Source of the DNA: Haloechinothrix sp033042135
Lineage (GTDB): Bacteria; Actinomycetota; Actinomycetes; Mycobacteriales; Pseudonocardiaceae
Assembly: GCF_033042135.1 (NCBI RefSeq)
Contig: NZ_WBXM01000003.1
Location: forward strand, 248,001-312,000
Direction: 5' to 3'
DNA length: 64,000 bases
Both the position numbers and the translations under genes were made by a program. Of this stretch, positions 16,515-24,732 are shown piece after piece. The notes under the pieces are model-generated. The model was not told the DNA's origin, did not search any database, and worked only from the letters and a program-made list of their open reading frames with translations. The first letter of the stretch is position 1. Each line of letters opens with the position of its first letter.

Positions 16515-17315
16515 GTGAATGGCAGTGCGCCTGTACTGGGAGGCGGAATGTGGGACCCCTCGGCATACCTGGATTACGCTGAACCGCGCGCCCGCCCGTT
16601 CCACGACTTGCTCGCTCGGGTGTCTGCGGCGGCACCGCGCCGCGTGATCGACCTCGGTTGCGGCCCGGGGAACCTGACCGAGCTGCTGGCGAAACGCTGG
16701 CCACGGGCTGCGGTGGAGGGGATCGACTCCTCCCCGGAGATGGTGGCGGCGGCACGTGAGCGCGGCATCGACGCGCACGTGGCCGACGTCATCGACTGGC
16801 AGCCGCTCGACGATGCCGACGTCGTGGTCTGCAACGCCGTGCTGCAGTGGGTACCGGGGCACGACCGGCTCCTGACCCGCTGGGTGGCGGATCTGCCGGA
16901 AGGCGCGTGGCTGGCCGTGCAGGTGCCTGGCAACTTCTACGCACCCTCCCACGTGGCGCTCCGGGAACTGGCCGCTGAGCCCCGGTGGGCCGAGCAGCTG
17001 CAGGGGGTCGTGCTGCGCGAGGACGACGCGGTCGACAGCCCCGAGGGCTACGCCTCATTGCTCGCCGACGCCGGCTGTGACGTCGACGCGTGGTCGACGA
17101 CATACGTGCATCGGCTCACCGGGCCCGATCCGGTACTGGACTGGATCAGCGGCACGGCGCTGCGCCCCATCAAAGCAACGCTGGATGCCACGCAGTGGAC
17201 GCGGTTCCGGGACGAGCTGGCACCACGACTGCGGGAGGCTTACCCGCAACGGTCGGATGGCACCACCTGGTTCCCGTTCCGGCGTGTCTTCGTGGTGGCA
17301 CGCACCACCGGGTGA
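16515..17315 (+). CDS. tam: Trans-aconitate 2-methyltransferase-like SAM methyltransferase
   Basis: 266 residues. Starts near MWDPSAYLDYAEPRARPFHD, characteristic of Tam, followed by the SAM-binding VIDLGCGPGNLTELLAKRWP, an acidic loop VEGIDSSPEMV and the post-motif NAVLQWVPGH. Tam methylates trans-aconitate, a by-product of the citrate cycle. The assignment rests on overall Tam-like order of motifs; a broader class I methyltransferase role remains possible. Followed by a hairpin and a convergent small gene. Confidence 0.85.
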   Translation: MNGSAPVLGGGMWDPSAYLDYAEPRARPFHDLLARVSAAAPRRVIDLGCGPGNLTELLAKRWPRAAVEGIDSSPEMVAAARERGIDAHVADVIDWQPLDDADVVVCNAVLQWVPGHDRLLTRWVADLPEGAWLAVQVPGNFYAPSHVALRELAAEPRWAEQLQGVVLREDDAVDSPEGYASLLADAGCDVDAWSTTYVHRLTGPDPVLDWISGTALRPIKATLDATQWTRFRDELAPRLREAYPQRSDGTTWFPFRRVFVVARTTG

Positions 17316-17334
17316 CGCGCTCGCGGGTCACCCG
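17309..17334. terminator. Inverted repeat between convergent genes
   Basis: CGGGTGAC (17309-17316) pairs with GTCACCCG (17327-17334) around a ten-base loop. It overlaps the 3' ends of tam and the facing YtxH-like gene and could end both transcripts; there is no U-tract. Confidence 0.45.
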
Positions 17335-17531
17335 CGTGCGCGGTGGCCGGATGCCGGGATCCGCTCGCCCAACTTGGCGCCGATCTTCGCCCGCGCCACA
17401 CCCGCGGCGCCCTGCACGGCGGGGTGTTCGACCACCCTGCGGCACGCGCGCACGAGCTGCTCGTAGCGGCTGCGGCCGGCCCTGGAGCCGAGCACGTAGC
17501 CCACGGCCATTCCCAGCAGGAACTTCGTCAT
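17328..17531 (-). CDS. Small YtxH-like actinobacterial membrane-associated protein
   Basis: 67 residues: MTKFLLGMAVGYVLGSRAGR followed by a basic amphipathic helix RYEQLVRACRRVVEHPAVQG. The Gly-zipper hydrophobic start plus GSRAGRxRYEQL is a common small protein in Actinobacteria, often called YtxH-like. GAGGAG lies eight bases before the ATG. Convergent with tam. Function unknown. Confidence 0.75.
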   Translation of the reverse strand: MTKFLLGMAVGYVLGSRAGRSRYEQLVRACRRVVEHPAVQGAAGVARAKIGAKLGERIPASGHRARG

Positions 17532-17672
17532 GGCATCATCGCTCCTCGTTGTTGGCGTGCTGGTCGACCATTGTTCACCATCGGCCCGTAACGGAGGGTC
17601 CCCACATGGCCGTGTGAGCGATGCGCTACAGTAGAGAACCGTTGCCGACGAGATCGGTCGGAACAGGAACAT

Positions 17673-17745
<73 letters not shown>

Positions 17746-17750
17746 CGTTA

Positions 17751-17774
17751 GCCCCAGGCCAGTTGGCCTGGGGC
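17751..17774 (+). terminator. Intrinsic terminator after tRNA-Asn
   Basis: GCCCCAGGCC pairs perfectly with GGCCTGGGGC across an AGTT loop and is followed by TTTGTGTGTG. Six bases after the tRNA. Confidence 0.85.
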
Positions 17775-17795
17775 TTTGTGTGTGTGGTGGGATGT

Positions 17796-17918
17796 TTAGT
17801 CTTCGTTGTGGGTGTGGTTGTTGGGGTGGTCGGGGTCGTCGGGGGTGATGATGTGGGTGTCGCCGTAGGCTTCGTCGTGGATGACGATGGTGCCGTCGCC
17901 GCGGTACCACCAGCTCAT
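17796..17918 (-). CDS. 40-residue acidic small protein
   Basis: MSWWYRGDGTIVIHDEAYGD leads into a tail rich in Asp, His, Pro and Asn. AAGGAG sits eight bases before ATG 17918, the main support for translation. No known domain. It is the first gene inside the tRNA-Asn-linked island and lies on the same strand as the CxxC protein gene upstream of it. Confidence 0.55.
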   Translation of the reverse strand: MSWWYRGDGTIVIHDEAYGDTHIITPDDPDHPNNHTHNED

Positions 17919-18011
17919 GCGAGGCTCCTTGTCGAGGTCGGTTGTGGGGGTTCGGGTGGTGGGTGTGGTGTTGCTGTGCACGGCGGGGTTGAAGCGGTCG
18001 CGTCTGCGTGG

Positions 18012-18215
18012 TCATCGGGTGGCGGGGGTGTGGCTGATGCCGTCGCAGGCCAGGCATACCGGGGGGTCGACGAGGCGCACGTCGCATGGGCTGGGGCGGA
18101 TGCGCCAGCCGCAGGCGGTGATGACCACCGGTAGGCCGTGCTTGTATTCGACTCGCGCGAGTAGGTGGCGTTGCTGGCCTGCGGTGTACCACTGGTGGGG
18201 TTGCGGGTCGGTCAT
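18012..18215 (-). CDS. Small CxxC (zinc-ribbon-like) protein
   Basis: 67 residues from ATG 18215: MTDPQPHQWYTAGQQRHLLA, then ITACGWRI..SPCDVRL..PPVCLACDG, so Cys residues are arranged as C-x n-C and CxxC, fitting a small zinc-binding fold. Such short proteins commonly accompany XRE-type regulator genes in actinomycete accessory regions. The frame is open to 18293, but the N-terminal extension lacks features. Function unknown. Confidence 0.6.
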   Translation of the reverse strand: MTDPQPHQWYTAGQQRHLLARVEYKHGLPVVITACGWRIRPSPCDVRLVDPPVCLACDGISHTPATR

Positions 18216-18376
18216 AGCCTGCCGTCCCGCCGTCCCGATACGCGCTGCCACAGCGAGGCGCACAGCACCAACCGCATGACTACAGTCCTCCAAGGCAATC
18301 TGGGATTAACCAGTGCTCCGAGCTTCCGGAGACGACTCAACGAAACCGCAGGTGAGTCCAGCAGCCGAACGCCATG

Positions 18377-18459
18377 AATGCATACCCGAATGGCTGATAT
18401 GTATGCGACGCATACGCCCTCGTTACCTGGCTTGCACTGAGCTAGGCTTGATGCATACG
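18377..18459. promoter_or_regulatory. GCATAC operator cluster upstream of the XRE/TPR gene
   Basis: GCATAC occurs at 18380-18385, 18410-18415 and 18453-18458. The middle copy is part of the perfect inverted repeat GTATGCG-A-CGCATAC (18401-18415). The last lies next to the likely -10 region and the GGAGGGA ribosome binding site of the regulator gene, so autoregulation is plausible. Confidence 0.55.
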
Positions 18460-18476
18460 TACTGGAGGGAACGCGA

Positions 18477-19883
18477 ATGGACCGGCAGGCCAGGACCGCG
18501 AGCAGCGGCCGTCGCCAGCCGAATACGAACAAGCTACCAGCCGACTTCTGGACGCAGCTGGAGATCCAGCAGGCTTGCCGCGAACGCCACTTCGGGCGTC
18601 TGCTGAAGTCGTGGCGCGAGCTGCAAGACCCCCCGGTCAAGCAGTCTGAGTTGGCGACCACGTTAGGAGTGACCCAAGGCCAGGTCAGCCGCATCGAGCG
18701 CAACCCTCAACCACCACACAACCTCTCGAAGCTCATTTCGTGGGCGAAGACGCTCGATATCCCTGAATCCATCTTGTGGTTCAATTTTGATGACTCGGAC
18801 TCTACGGCATGCGCCTTCACGAATGCGCCAGATAGAATTGGCGATGACGACACTTCGGAGGAGGACATACGAAGGCGCGAACTGTTCAAGACCATCGGTG
18901 TTGGTGCGGCTTTGCTGGGCACGGACACATTACAGGAATCGATCCCCGCTGTTGGATCGAATTACAACAAGGTCGGGATGGAATCGGTCGAAGTCATGCG
19001 GGAGTACGCCCGCATGTTCCGGCGGCTCGATAACCGCTTCGGTGGCGGCCACAGTTTGAAGCAGCTTGTCTACTACCTCCGCACCGAAGTACAGGACAAG
19101 CTCACCGACACGCGCGCCAGCTCCACCGTCAGCTACGAACTGTTCTCCACCGCAGCCGAGCTTTACCACCTGGCTGGTTGGATGTCGTATGATATCGGCG
19201 AGAGCCAGCAAGGGCACCGCGCGCTGACCCAGGCCCTCGCTCTGAGTCAGCAAGTCGGCAATCAAGTCTACGCCGCAGAGCTGCTAGCGGGAATGAGTCA
19301 CCAGTTCAGCCATTTCCGCGATCCGGACAACGCCATTGATCGAGCCCTGACTGCGAAGAACGGTGCCAAGATCAACAATGTCCCTGCACTCACGGCCGAA
19401 GCCGCCGTCATGGCCGCGCACGGTTACGCTCAGGAAGGCGACCGCCGCAACTGCATCATCAACTTGCAGGAAGCCGAGGCCGCTTACGCGCGGATCCGAC
19501 CGGATGACACGCCTGATTGGCTGGGCTACCTCGACAGCGCGTACCTCTCGGCGAAGTTCGGGCACGCGCTCAAGGACCTCGGTGAACCAGCCCAGGCCGA
19601 GCGCTTCGCGCGCCAGTCGCTGCATATGTCCGACGGATATGATCGCGGCCGCATGTTCAACACGGCGCTGCTGGCATCCGTCCTGGCCGACCAGGGAAAC
19701 ATTGATGAAGCTGTGCCCGCCGCTACCGAAGCCTTGCAACTGGCGTCGAATGTTCGTTCGGTCCGGTCTAAGCGCTATCTCAGCGACGTGGCGCAGCGAC
19801 TTCAGCCCTACAAGTCATCGACTCACGTGCAGCAGCTCTTCAAGCAGATGACGACGCACCAGATCCCGTTGCAGCGGGTCTAG
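18477..19883 (+). CDS. XRE-family helix-turn-helix regulator with TPR-like domain
   Basis: 468 residues. An HTH of the Cro/cI type spans about residues 58-90 (VKQSELATTLGVTQGQVSRI). A helical region of TPR-like repeats fills the rest (FSTAAELYHLAGWMSYDIGE, GQQ and EAEAAYARIRPDDTPDWLGY). This design is shared with peptide- or signal-responsive regulators and many actinobacterial XRE proteins. ATG 18477 has GGAGGGA upstream. Its stop overlaps the convergent NUDIX gene by three bases. The gene has lower GC than the chromosomal genes around it. Confidence 0.9.
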   Translation: MDRQARTASSGRRQPNTNKLPADFWTQLEIQQACRERHFGRLLKSWRELQDPPVKQSELATTLGVTQGQVSRIERNPQPPHNLSKLISWAKTLDIPESILWFNFDDSDSTACAFTNAPDRIGDDDTSEEDIRRRELFKTIGVGAALLGTDTLQESIPAVGSNYNKVGMESVEVMREYARMFRRLDNRFGGGHSLKQLVYYLRTEVQDKLTDTRASSTVSYELFSTAAELYHLAGWMSYDIGESQQGHRALTQALALSQQVGNQVYAAELLAGMSHQFSHFRDPDNAIDRALTAKNGAKINNVPALTAEAAVMAAHGYAQEGDRRNCIINLQEAEAAYARIRPDDTPDWLGYLDSAYLSAKFGHALKDLGEPAQAERFARQSLHMSDGYDRGRMFNTALLASVLADQGNIDEAVPAATEALQLASNVRSVRSKRYLSDVAQRLQPYKSSTHVQQLFKQMTTHQIPLQRV

Positions 19884-20440
19884 TAGCTGCGCAACCGCGC
19901 CGCGTGCAACAGCCCGAGCTGTGCACCCGCGCCGATGACCTCCCCCTTGGCGATGCGATCCGGCACCGACGACAGCGGCACCCACTCCACCTTCGCCGTC
20001 TCGTTGATATCAGGGCCGTTGCCTGCGGCTTCCAAATCTTCGGCCAGGTAGACGTGATTCTCCATGTCGATGCTGCCCGCGAGCGGTTGAAAGCGCGCCA
20101 GCAGGCGCAGCGAGCCAGCACGCCAACCCGCTTCCTCCTCCAGCTCACGGGCAGCGGCCTGCTCAGAATCCTCCGCAGGGTCGATGTAGCCCCCAGGTAG
20201 CTCCCACGTCCATCGATCCATGATGAATCGGTGCCGCCAGATCATCAGCACCTCGTCTCGCTCATTGATGGCGACCACCATCGCCACAGGAGGAGACCGG
20301 AACACGTACTGCTCGAACTGCACCCCATCCGGCAGCTCCACCGACGCGATGCTCACCACCATCTTGCGGCTGTCATCCACCACCCGTTCGCCGTGGATCG
20401 TCCACCGCGTCAGCTCGTCATCTTCATCCTGGCTGTTCAT
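19880..20440 (-). CDS. NUDIX hydrolase (ADP-ribose pyrophosphatase-like)
   Basis: 186 residues from ATG 20440. The Nudix box reads GGYIDPAEDSEQAAARELEE followed by EAGW, matching GX5EX7REUXEEXGU. Flanking segments (VMVVAINERDEVLMIWRHRF, WTWELPGG) resemble ADP-ribose/NDP-sugar pyrophosphatases. The ATG has no ribosome binding site, but TACCGT ends seven bases before it (20448-20453 complement), suggesting a leaderless start. Lies 90 bases downstream of the membrane-protein gene on the same strand. Confidence 0.9.
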   Translation of the reverse strand: MNSQDEDDELTRWTIHGERVVDDSRKMVVSIASVELPDGVQFEQYVFRSPPVAMVVAINERDEVLMIWRHRFIMDRWTWELPGGYIDPAEDSEQAAARELEEEAGWRAGSLRLLARFQPLAGSIDMENHVYLAEDLEAAGNGPDINETAKVEWVPLSSVPDRIAKGEVIGAGAQLGLLHAARLRSY

Positions 20441-20530
20441 ACCGACCACGGTACGGCTTGGTGTGAGCCATGCGAAGCCAACATGACTTCTAAGCGACAG
20501 GACGCAAGGGTAGCCCAACTTGATAAGATG

Positions 20531-21388
20531 CTATTTTTCAACTATCTTGAGCCTTTCGTCGATTCTCCGTAAGTCCTCCGTGATCTTGCGCACTAACCTA
20601 CTTACTTGCTGGTCACTGACTTCGCGGTGGTGTTTTTGTGTAATTATGGCAGCCAGTTCGCAATTTTCAAGTATGCGCCGCTGTTCCATGCTGATATCAA
20701 GCACCTGGTCCGCAATATCTATACATGTATCTTGACTAAAACCGCAATCTTCATTTATTGAGCGCCACCACATCGACCGATAAATAAAGTAACCAACATT
20801 CATATCGTTTCTTAGGAACGACATGGATTCCTTCGGTATACTCCACCGCTTGCGGAAGCTGGACAACTTCCTTCTACGGCGACCAGCAACAGTGACGGAA
20901 CCTCGAACAGTAGCTGCGTTTTCGTTATCTTCGATTAGCGGGAGCAGGACATGCCACGCATCAAAGATGAATCGCGTCCGACCAAGCGGTTCTATTCTAA
21001 CGATAGGTTTAGTTTCCGACTTGTCTAGCGGCGAAGGGAGTCCTAAAAGTTGTGGCCTGTACTTGTCAGTTTGCTTAATCTTTCCGAATGGCCACACTTT
21101 GAAATTTCTGGCGTGCAGGCCCGGGTGTGAGAGGGTGACGCCAGTACGGCCAGCATTAACAATATCGAGAACAGCCAATTCGGGAGTTCGTCCTGCTGGC
21201 TGTGCATTGCTCCACTTGTCAGGATGCACAACAAGTTGGCTTCTTCCGTTCTCGTCAACTGTTATGGTTCCCGGGTTGAGGTAGATTCGAACTCTTGCGC
21301 CCTCCAGGAAGTACTTATGCGTCTCCCAAATTATCACACCTATAGCTACGACACTTGATAGCACGATCGAGAGCAATTCAAGTGGCAT
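20531..21388 (-). CDS. AT-rich single-pass membrane protein of unknown function
   Basis: 285 residues. One N-terminal membrane segment (LLSIVLSSVVAIGVIIWETH) precedes a beta-rich region of about 140 residues and a helical C-terminus ending with charged heptad-like sequence (EDLRRIDERLKIVEK). AAGGGG lies nine bases before ATG 21388. The GC content is clearly lower than in the rest of the window and rare A/T-ending codons are frequent, so it is probably foreign. No recognised family; an envelope-anchored effector or sensor of the island is possible. Confidence 0.75.
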   Translation of the reverse strand: MPLELLSIVLSSVVAIGVIIWETHKYFLEGARVRIYLNPGTITVDENGRSQLVVHPDKWSNAQPAGRTPELAVLDIVNAGRTGVTLSHPGLHARNFKVWPFGKIKQTDKYRPQLLGLPSPLDKSETKPIVRIEPLGRTRFIFDAWHVLLPLIEDNENAATVRGSVTVAGRRRRKLSSFRKRWSIPKESMSFLRNDMNVGYFIYRSMWWRSINEDCGFSQDTCIDIADQVLDISMEQRRILENCELAAIITQKHHREVSDQQVSRLVRKITEDLRRIDERLKIVEK

Positions 21389-22001
21389 TACTTAACCCCT
21401 TCGTTGTCATGCATCCGAATGTATATTCCATCGGCTACCGGCTCTGTCTCGTATGTGCGTCCACTGCCGCCTCCGGTGTAGCTACCACAGGTGCCACTAC
21501 ACCGATAGGACTTTCTGTACGTCTACAAGCCGCCCCACCGGGCGCGTGCGCGGGGCAGACCAGGCGTGCGGCTGGCTGCCTCCCGCTCTGTTCCCGCCGC
21601 CGATCGCGCTAAACGCCACCGGACCCGCGCGTAGGCACGGGGGCAACCGAACACGATGAACCGCTCACACGGCGCCGCTGCGGGACACCATCCCCGCGAC
21701 CACCACATGGTCAAAGCCGAGCCGAATACGCTCAACCGCGCTTAGCGCCGATACCGCGCTTTGCGCCCTGTACGGAGATACGGTCACAGTGTGTATGTCG
21801 TATGTCACGCGGCATCGGTTACAGGGTGGACCGCGCCGGGCGCGGGCGCGAGGCGGCGAGGAGCGCGGAAATGGAGTCACGTGACTTAGTGCCGGTCAGC
21901 CGGTCGCGACTGCTGCCAACCGGAACATCGGTAGGTCCGTCATCACAGGTCACAGCCCTATCTGGAACGTATGCGAGGTGTCGGGCACGGTTGCTAGAGG
22001 T
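21389..22001. other. Gene-poor stretch inside the island
   Basis: About 600 bases with base composition drifting from AT-rich back to GC-rich. I see no open frame with a ribosome binding site or recognisable protein pattern. Short frames on both strands here are probably chance or decayed sequence. Confidence 0.5.
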
Positions 22002-22066
22002 CCGAAGGGTTGCTGGTGCGCGTCCAGCCCGGGGGAGCTTCGAGCCCCAGGTCGGCAGACCTGGGA
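22002..22066 (+). other. Decayed copy of tRNA-Asn 3' end and terminator (candidate att site)
   Basis: CCGAAGGGTTGCTGGT (22002-22017) is identical to 17711-17726 in tRNA-Asn. It continues with GTCCAGCC, an extra C, GGGGGAGC and AGCCCCAGG as in the tRNA and its terminator, and then forms its own hairpin (CCCAGGTC / GACCTGGG, loop GGCA). The T-loop is altered (TTCGA to TGCGC), so this is not a working tRNA. It looks like the distal junction of an element that integrated in the tRNA gene. Confidence 0.6.
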
Positions 22067-22247
22067 CTACTTGCTGTTCGAACCCGGATGAGGCCAACTC
22101 TCCAGAAACCCGCCATTTTCGTTTACCCGTGTTCCCGTCGTCACCGAACATGCCTTCGAGTGCTTCGGCGCTCGCGATCCGGTGCGTGCGGTAGTGCTTC
22201 GCAGCAACCGCGCGGGTGTTGCCGCCTGTGCGGCCGCCGGGGTTGTG

Positions 22248-22275
22248 CTTGGCCTCGCCCCGGGGCGAGGCCAAG
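22248..22275. repeat. Perfect 28-bp palindrome
   Basis: Arm CTTGGCCTCGCCCC (22248-22261) is followed directly by its exact complement GGGGCGAGGCCAAG (22262-22275). It would form a very stable hairpin or cruciform. There is no poly-T tract and no gene end nearby. Confidence 0.9.
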
Positions 22276-22432
22276 ATCGATCCTTCCCGCTGGGCTCATG
22301 CGCGCCATGTCGGGCCGCAGCGTGCTCCACCGCTGCTCACACAGTCGCCGTCGGGGTGGTTGGGGTGTACCCGTCATCGAGCTGGGCGCGAAAATCCGCG
22401 CCTGCGCACGCCCACTCCGGCACACTGCCCCT

Positions 22433-22822
22433 ATGGACGATCCCGCTATGGCCGACCACACATGGGCTGTGGTCACGCTCGTCATCAAGAGCGCCGGCTT
22501 CACTCCCGACCTGGTGGAAGAGCGGCTCGGGGTGCCCAGCCGAACCCCGTTGCACAAGCGGCACCGCTACTAGTCCGTCGATCTGGGCCCCGGCTGGGAC
22601 GTACGGCTCGACAAGCACATCCGCGCCGCCGGTGAGTTCCTTTCCCACCATGCCGAGGACATTGCCGCGCTGCCGGGGGAGGCCGACGTGTTCCTGCACG
22701 TGGGCTGGGCCCTACGCGCCCCGCAGGACGGGATCTGTATCGATCCCGCGCTCGTCGCCCGGCTCGCCCAGCTAGGGGCTTACATCCTGTTGGACACCTA
22801 CACCGACTCCGGCGAGGGCTGA
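22433..22822 (+). pseudogene. DUF4279-like protein gene with in-frame amber codon
   Basis: From ATG 22433 the frame reads TWAVVTLVIKSAGFTPDLVE then RLGVPSRTP and RHRY, where TAG occurs (22571-22573, codon 47). The same frame continues without further stops as SVDLGPGWDVRLDKHIRAAG, FLHVGWALRAPQDGICIDP and AYILLDTYTDSGEG to TGA 22820-22822. The whole (129 codons) has the layout of DUF4279-type small proteins. A single substitution (TAC/TGG-type codon to TAG) would explain it; programmed readthrough is unlikely. Confidence 0.7.
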
Positions 22823-23046
22823 TCAGGTTTCACGGCGCCATACCCGTCAGCCCTTCGCCGGAGGGGCGCGGCCGGACCATGCGAAGAGGAGAATCCACCG
22901 CTACCAGGTGCCGAGCAATTCAGCTAGCCGCGCCGGGCCAGCGAAGTCACAGTCGAGCATGGACTCACTGCGCAAGCTGTGCCGCCGCGCCACCGGCAGC
23001 GCCATCACGACCGTATCGCCGCCATGAGCGTAGGGTGCTACCCAGG

Positions 23047-23988
23047 TCAGCCTTGCTGGGTCGCGCCGCTGCCCTGCTGGTACATCACCGGGTAGGCGAC
23101 CTTGATGCCTTCCCGGTCGAAGACCTGCTTGAGGTGCGCCCGTACCGCACGGCCGAGTGCCCACTGCGCGCCTGGCTTGGTCTTGATGATGATCCGCATC
23201 GTCACGGCGCCGTTGCCGATGCCCACCACGCCGCTGACGTCGGGCTGGTCCAGGACCTGCGATTGGATCTCGGGGTCGGTCGTGAGCTCCTGCAGGCCGT
23301 CTTCGATGACGCGTTTGGCGTGCGCGATGTCCACCGAGTAGTCGAGGGGGAGCTCCACGACCGCGTTGGCCCAGTCCTGGTTCATGTTGCAGACGCGCAG
23401 GATCTCGCCGTTGCGCACATGCCACAGGCCGCCGTCGAGGTCGCGGATCTTGGTGATACGCAAGGTCATCGCCTCGACCGTTCCCACGGCGTCACCCGCG
23501 TCGATGACGTCGCCCACACCGAACTGGTCTTCGAGCATCATGAACAGCCCGGCCAAGAAGTCCTGGACAAGGCTCTGGGCGCCGAAACCGATGGCAAGGC
23601 CCAGCACACCAGCGCTGGCCAGGATCGGTCCGATGCTGATCCCGAATTCGGCGAGGATCATCACGAACGCCACACCGAAGATGACGACCGTGGCGACGCT
23701 GCCCAGCACCCCGCCGACGGTGTGCACGTGTGCCGCTCGGCGTTCCTCGCGGTGGGCAGCGTCCTGGGAGGTCTCTTGCGCCGCCCGGCTCGCGCGTGTC
23801 TTGGTCTGGTTGAGCCGCTGGTGCGAGCTGATGATGCGGTTGACCAGCCGGGTGATCAGGCGATGTGCCACGAACCGCAGCACGACCGCCAGCACGATGA
23901 TGATGGCGACATTGATCAGTCCTGTGACGAACGGACCGATCTGCGCCGCGAACCAGTCGGATACGGCCTCCGCCTGCGCCACCGGCAT
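23047..23988 (-). CDS. MscS-family small-conductance mechanosensitive channel
   Basis: 313 residues from ATG 23988 (GTG one codon earlier possible). Three membrane segments: FVTGLINVAIIIVLAVVLRF, VATVVIFGVAFVMILAEFG, and the pore helix ILASAGVLGLAIGFGAQSLV with the conserved Gly/Ala pattern of TM3. The MscS beta domain follows (DQFGVGDVIDAGDAVGTVEA) with the C-terminal alpha/beta domain. It opens under membrane tension to release solutes. The frame runs on to 24267, but that part resembles no MscS sequence. Confidence 0.93.
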   Translation of the reverse strand: MPVAQAEAVSDWFAAQIGPFVTGLINVAIIIVLAVVLRFVAHRLITRLVNRIISSHQRLNQTKTRASRAAQETSQDAAHREERRAAHVHTVGGVLGSVATVVIFGVAFVMILAEFGISIGPILASAGVLGLAIGFGAQSLVQDFLAGLFMMLEDQFGVGDVIDAGDAVGTVEAMTLRITKIRDLDGGLWHVRNGEILRVCNMNQDWANAVVELPLDYSVDIAHAKRVIEDGLQELTTDPEIQSQVLDQPDVSGVVGIGNGAVTMRIIIKTKPGAQWALGRAVRAHLKQVFDREGIKVAYPVMYQQGSGATQQG

Positions 23989-24267
23989 CACCGGATCACC
24001 GGATGCGAGTGTCTGTCCTCTGGGTAACAAGCCAACCTTCCCTCGATCTGGATTCCAGCTACAACGAAGCAGGCGGACACGGTACTTCACCCGTCTCGTT
24101 CGCTGAACGGCGACACGGGCGGGTGGCACACTCACGATGCGGCCGAGACCGGATCGAACCACCGCCGGAAAGCAGTGTGGTCGATTTGCCCGGCTAGGGA
24201 GACCGTCGTACCAGGGCAGGCCGCCTGATCGGCCGCTCGGGGTGCTTGCGTAGGGTGGGTACCGCAC

Positions 24268-24341
24268 GGGCCGGTAGCTCAGTCGGTTAGAGCAGTGGAC
24301 TCATAATCCATTGGCCGCGGGTTCAAGTCCCGCCCGGCCCA
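24268..24341 (+). tRNA. tRNA with CAT anticodon (Met elongator or Ile2)
   Basis: 74-base cloverleaf: acceptor GGGCCGG/CCGGCCC, D-arm GCTC/GAGC, anticodon stem GTGGA/TCCAT, anticodon CAT at 24302-24304, T-arm GCGGG-TTCAAGT-CCCGC, discriminator A; CCA not encoded. The first pair G-C and the absence of the initiator-type stem exclude the initiator. C4-G69 and C5-G68 pairs and the TTGGCCGC variable region resemble Ile2 tRNAs modified by TilS, so Met versus Ile2 is not settled here. Confidence 0.9.
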
Positions 24342-24357
24342 CTAGATCAACATCTAG
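24342..24357. terminator. Short hairpin after the CAT tRNA
   Basis: CTAGAT-CAAC-ATCTAG directly adjoins the tRNA. The stem is short and AT-rich, so it is only a weak candidate terminator or processing site. Confidence 0.35.
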
Positions 24358-24527
24358 AATGAGCTGTGGAAACGATCCATACGGATGATCTTTCCTTGCC
24401 CCGGTTCATGAGCAACGTGGGGCACATCTGGGGCAGTGTTTCGTCCGTGACCACCGGTAACAGGATTCGTCGAGGTCGGCGCGACCCCGGCCGGTAGTCC
24501 TCGGTGCCTGCCGCTAGCCTCGCCGCG

Positions 24528-24644
24528 ATGCATACCGGGGATCGGTTGGACCGTATCGAAAGCGAGCTGGCGATGGCCGATCCCGACCAGCCGCGGCCTC
24601 CCCGCCTTCGATCGGCATACCGGCGCAGCAGGGGACGGGTGTGA
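24528..24644 (+). CDS. 38-residue DUF3040-like small protein
   Basis: MHTGDRLDRIESELAMADPD continues QPRPPRLRSAYRRSRGRV and stops. The N-terminal acidic helix ending in ADPD resembles the start of DUF3040 proteins, which normally continue into membrane segments absent here. No ribosome binding site, but TAGCCT at 24515-24520 ends seven bases before the ATG, fitting a leaderless start. Could be a chance frame or a truncated relic. Confidence 0.4.
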   Translation: MHTGDRLDRIESELAMADPDQPRPPRLRSAYRRSRGRV

Positions 24645-24732
24645 TCGCCGCGCGCAGGCTCCCCGAATCGTCGGTGGTCGCCACTACAGTGCGCCTGCAG
24701 TACACCCGGGACGTCGTGGGGAGGTTCCAGCC

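Noticed and set aside
22073..22290. Minus-strand frame with NTRAVAAKHYRTHRIAS, resembling an integrase C-terminus
   Set aside because: Only a weak H-x n-Y resemblance; no R-HxxR box and the frame runs through the palindrome and the att-like copy.
22902..23030. Minus-strand short frame ending MLDCDFAGPARLAELLGTW
   Set aside because: No ribosome binding site and no recognisable family; overlaps the 3' side of the MscS gene region only by proximity.
24358..24527. Second integration site at the CAT tRNA
   Set aside because: No duplicated tRNA 3' end or integrase-like sequence is visible downstream.
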